Positions 63,810 to 64,000 of a stretch of DNA of 64,000 nucleotides are shown here, in pieces. This stretch comes from JACOMY01 sp046233115 (GTDB lineage Bacteria; Pseudomonadota; Alphaproteobacteria; Kiloniellales; JACOMY01). The stretch spans positions 124,001-188,000 of the forward strand of contig JBJXHM010000013.1 of assembly GCA_046233115.1 (NCBI GenBank), written 5' to 3'. The position numbers and the translations under genes are program-made. The notes below the pieces were generated by a model. The model was given only the letters and a program-made list of their open reading frames with translations, did not search any database and had not been told where the DNA came from. The first letter of the stretch is position 1; the number at the start of each line of letters is the position of its first letter.

Positions 63810-64000
63810 TGAGCGACGCCGTCCGCTTCCGCCGCATCGCCAGCCCGCTGGGCGACCTGGTCCTTGCCGGCGACGGCGAGGCCCTGACCGAGATCCTCTT
63901 CTCCATTGGCCGCCATGCCCGCCCGCCCGACCCTGCCTGGGAGGAAGCGCCAAAAGCCTTCGCCGCGGCAGCCGAGCAACTCGCCGCCTATTTTGCCGGC
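63809..64000 (+). CDS. ogt: Methylated-DNA-protein-cysteine methyltransferase, N-terminal part
   Basis: The first 64 codons of a gene cut by the window end. MSDAVRFRRIASPLGDLVLAGDGEALTEI and then GRHARPPDPAW ... EQLAAYFAG match the N-terminal domain of Ogt/MGMT proteins. These transfer methyl groups from O6-methylguanine to an active-site Cys; the PCHR motif would lie beyond the window. The ATG overlaps the stop of the upstream gene in TGATG, indicating coupled translation. Confidence 0.82.
   Translation, partial: MSDAVRFRRIASPLGDLVLAGDGEALTEILFSIGRHARPPDPAWEEAPKAFAAAAEQLAAYFAG

Overview
The window looks like a chromosomal segment of a GC-rich alphaproteobacterium. My best guess is a Rhodospirillales/Kiloniellales-type marine or saline organism, judged from codon use, the AQSIGGGGG-type giant autotransporter, MHS and TRAP-TAXI transporters, and an Irr-box-like site at dps. 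The genus cannot be fixed from sequence alone. About 45 protein genes are supportable. I saw no rRNA, tRNA, CRISPR array, complete insertion sequence or prophage.

Layout. 0-3.2 kb: a TetR regulator, a SnoaL-like protein and a haloalkane dehalogenase in one operon, facing a DUF350 membrane protein and a membrane-anchored serine protease. 3.5-13.1 kb: one giant autotransporter (about 3,200 residues) with more than thirty AQSIGGGGG repeats. 13.1-23.4 kb: small-molecule and regulatory genes (GNAT, MerR with a SoxR-box-like operator facing a methyltransferase, SDR facing an amidohydrolase across paired TetR-type operators, acyl-CoA synthetase, TetR, SulP, GST with its TetR). 23.5-44.1 kb: a secretion island with three giant proteins made almost only of RTX calcium-binding repeats (1016, 1887 and 2050 residues), the last 15 codons of a fourth, and small secreted proteins (SH3b, PliG-like, and two that share modules). 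44.2-64 kb: a TRAP-TAXI transporter with a hydroxyacyl/carnitine-type dehydrogenase, a methyltransferase, an MFS transporter, an FAD oxidoreductase, a GlxA-type regulator, MsrP, Dps, a hydratase, PanE, an aminotransferase, an exo/endonuclease-family membrane protein, an HdeA-like protein, an AraC regulator, a COG3904 protein with a membrane partner, and the start of ogt.

The most interesting signals are these. (1) A dispersed element of about 115 bp made of two hairpins occurs three times; two copies end exactly on stop codons. (2) Three secreted proteins around the RTX genes exchange two modules I do not recognise: a C-x22-R-x-[DN]-G-x-H module and a C-x10-C-x-F...YE[LI]P module. (3) An RTX gene relic abuts one copy of the repeat element. 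(4) The RTX genes have grown by segmental duplication and sit among AT-rich promoter regions with no type I secretion genes nearby.

How the parts may work together (inference): the autotransporter and RTX proteins would form a cell-surface or matrix layer. The SH3b, PliG-like and module proteins would act in the periplasm or at the surface, possibly on peptidoglycan. The flanking genes handle uptake and breakdown of organic acids and xenobiotics, plus oxidative-damage repair (MsrP, Dps, Ogt).
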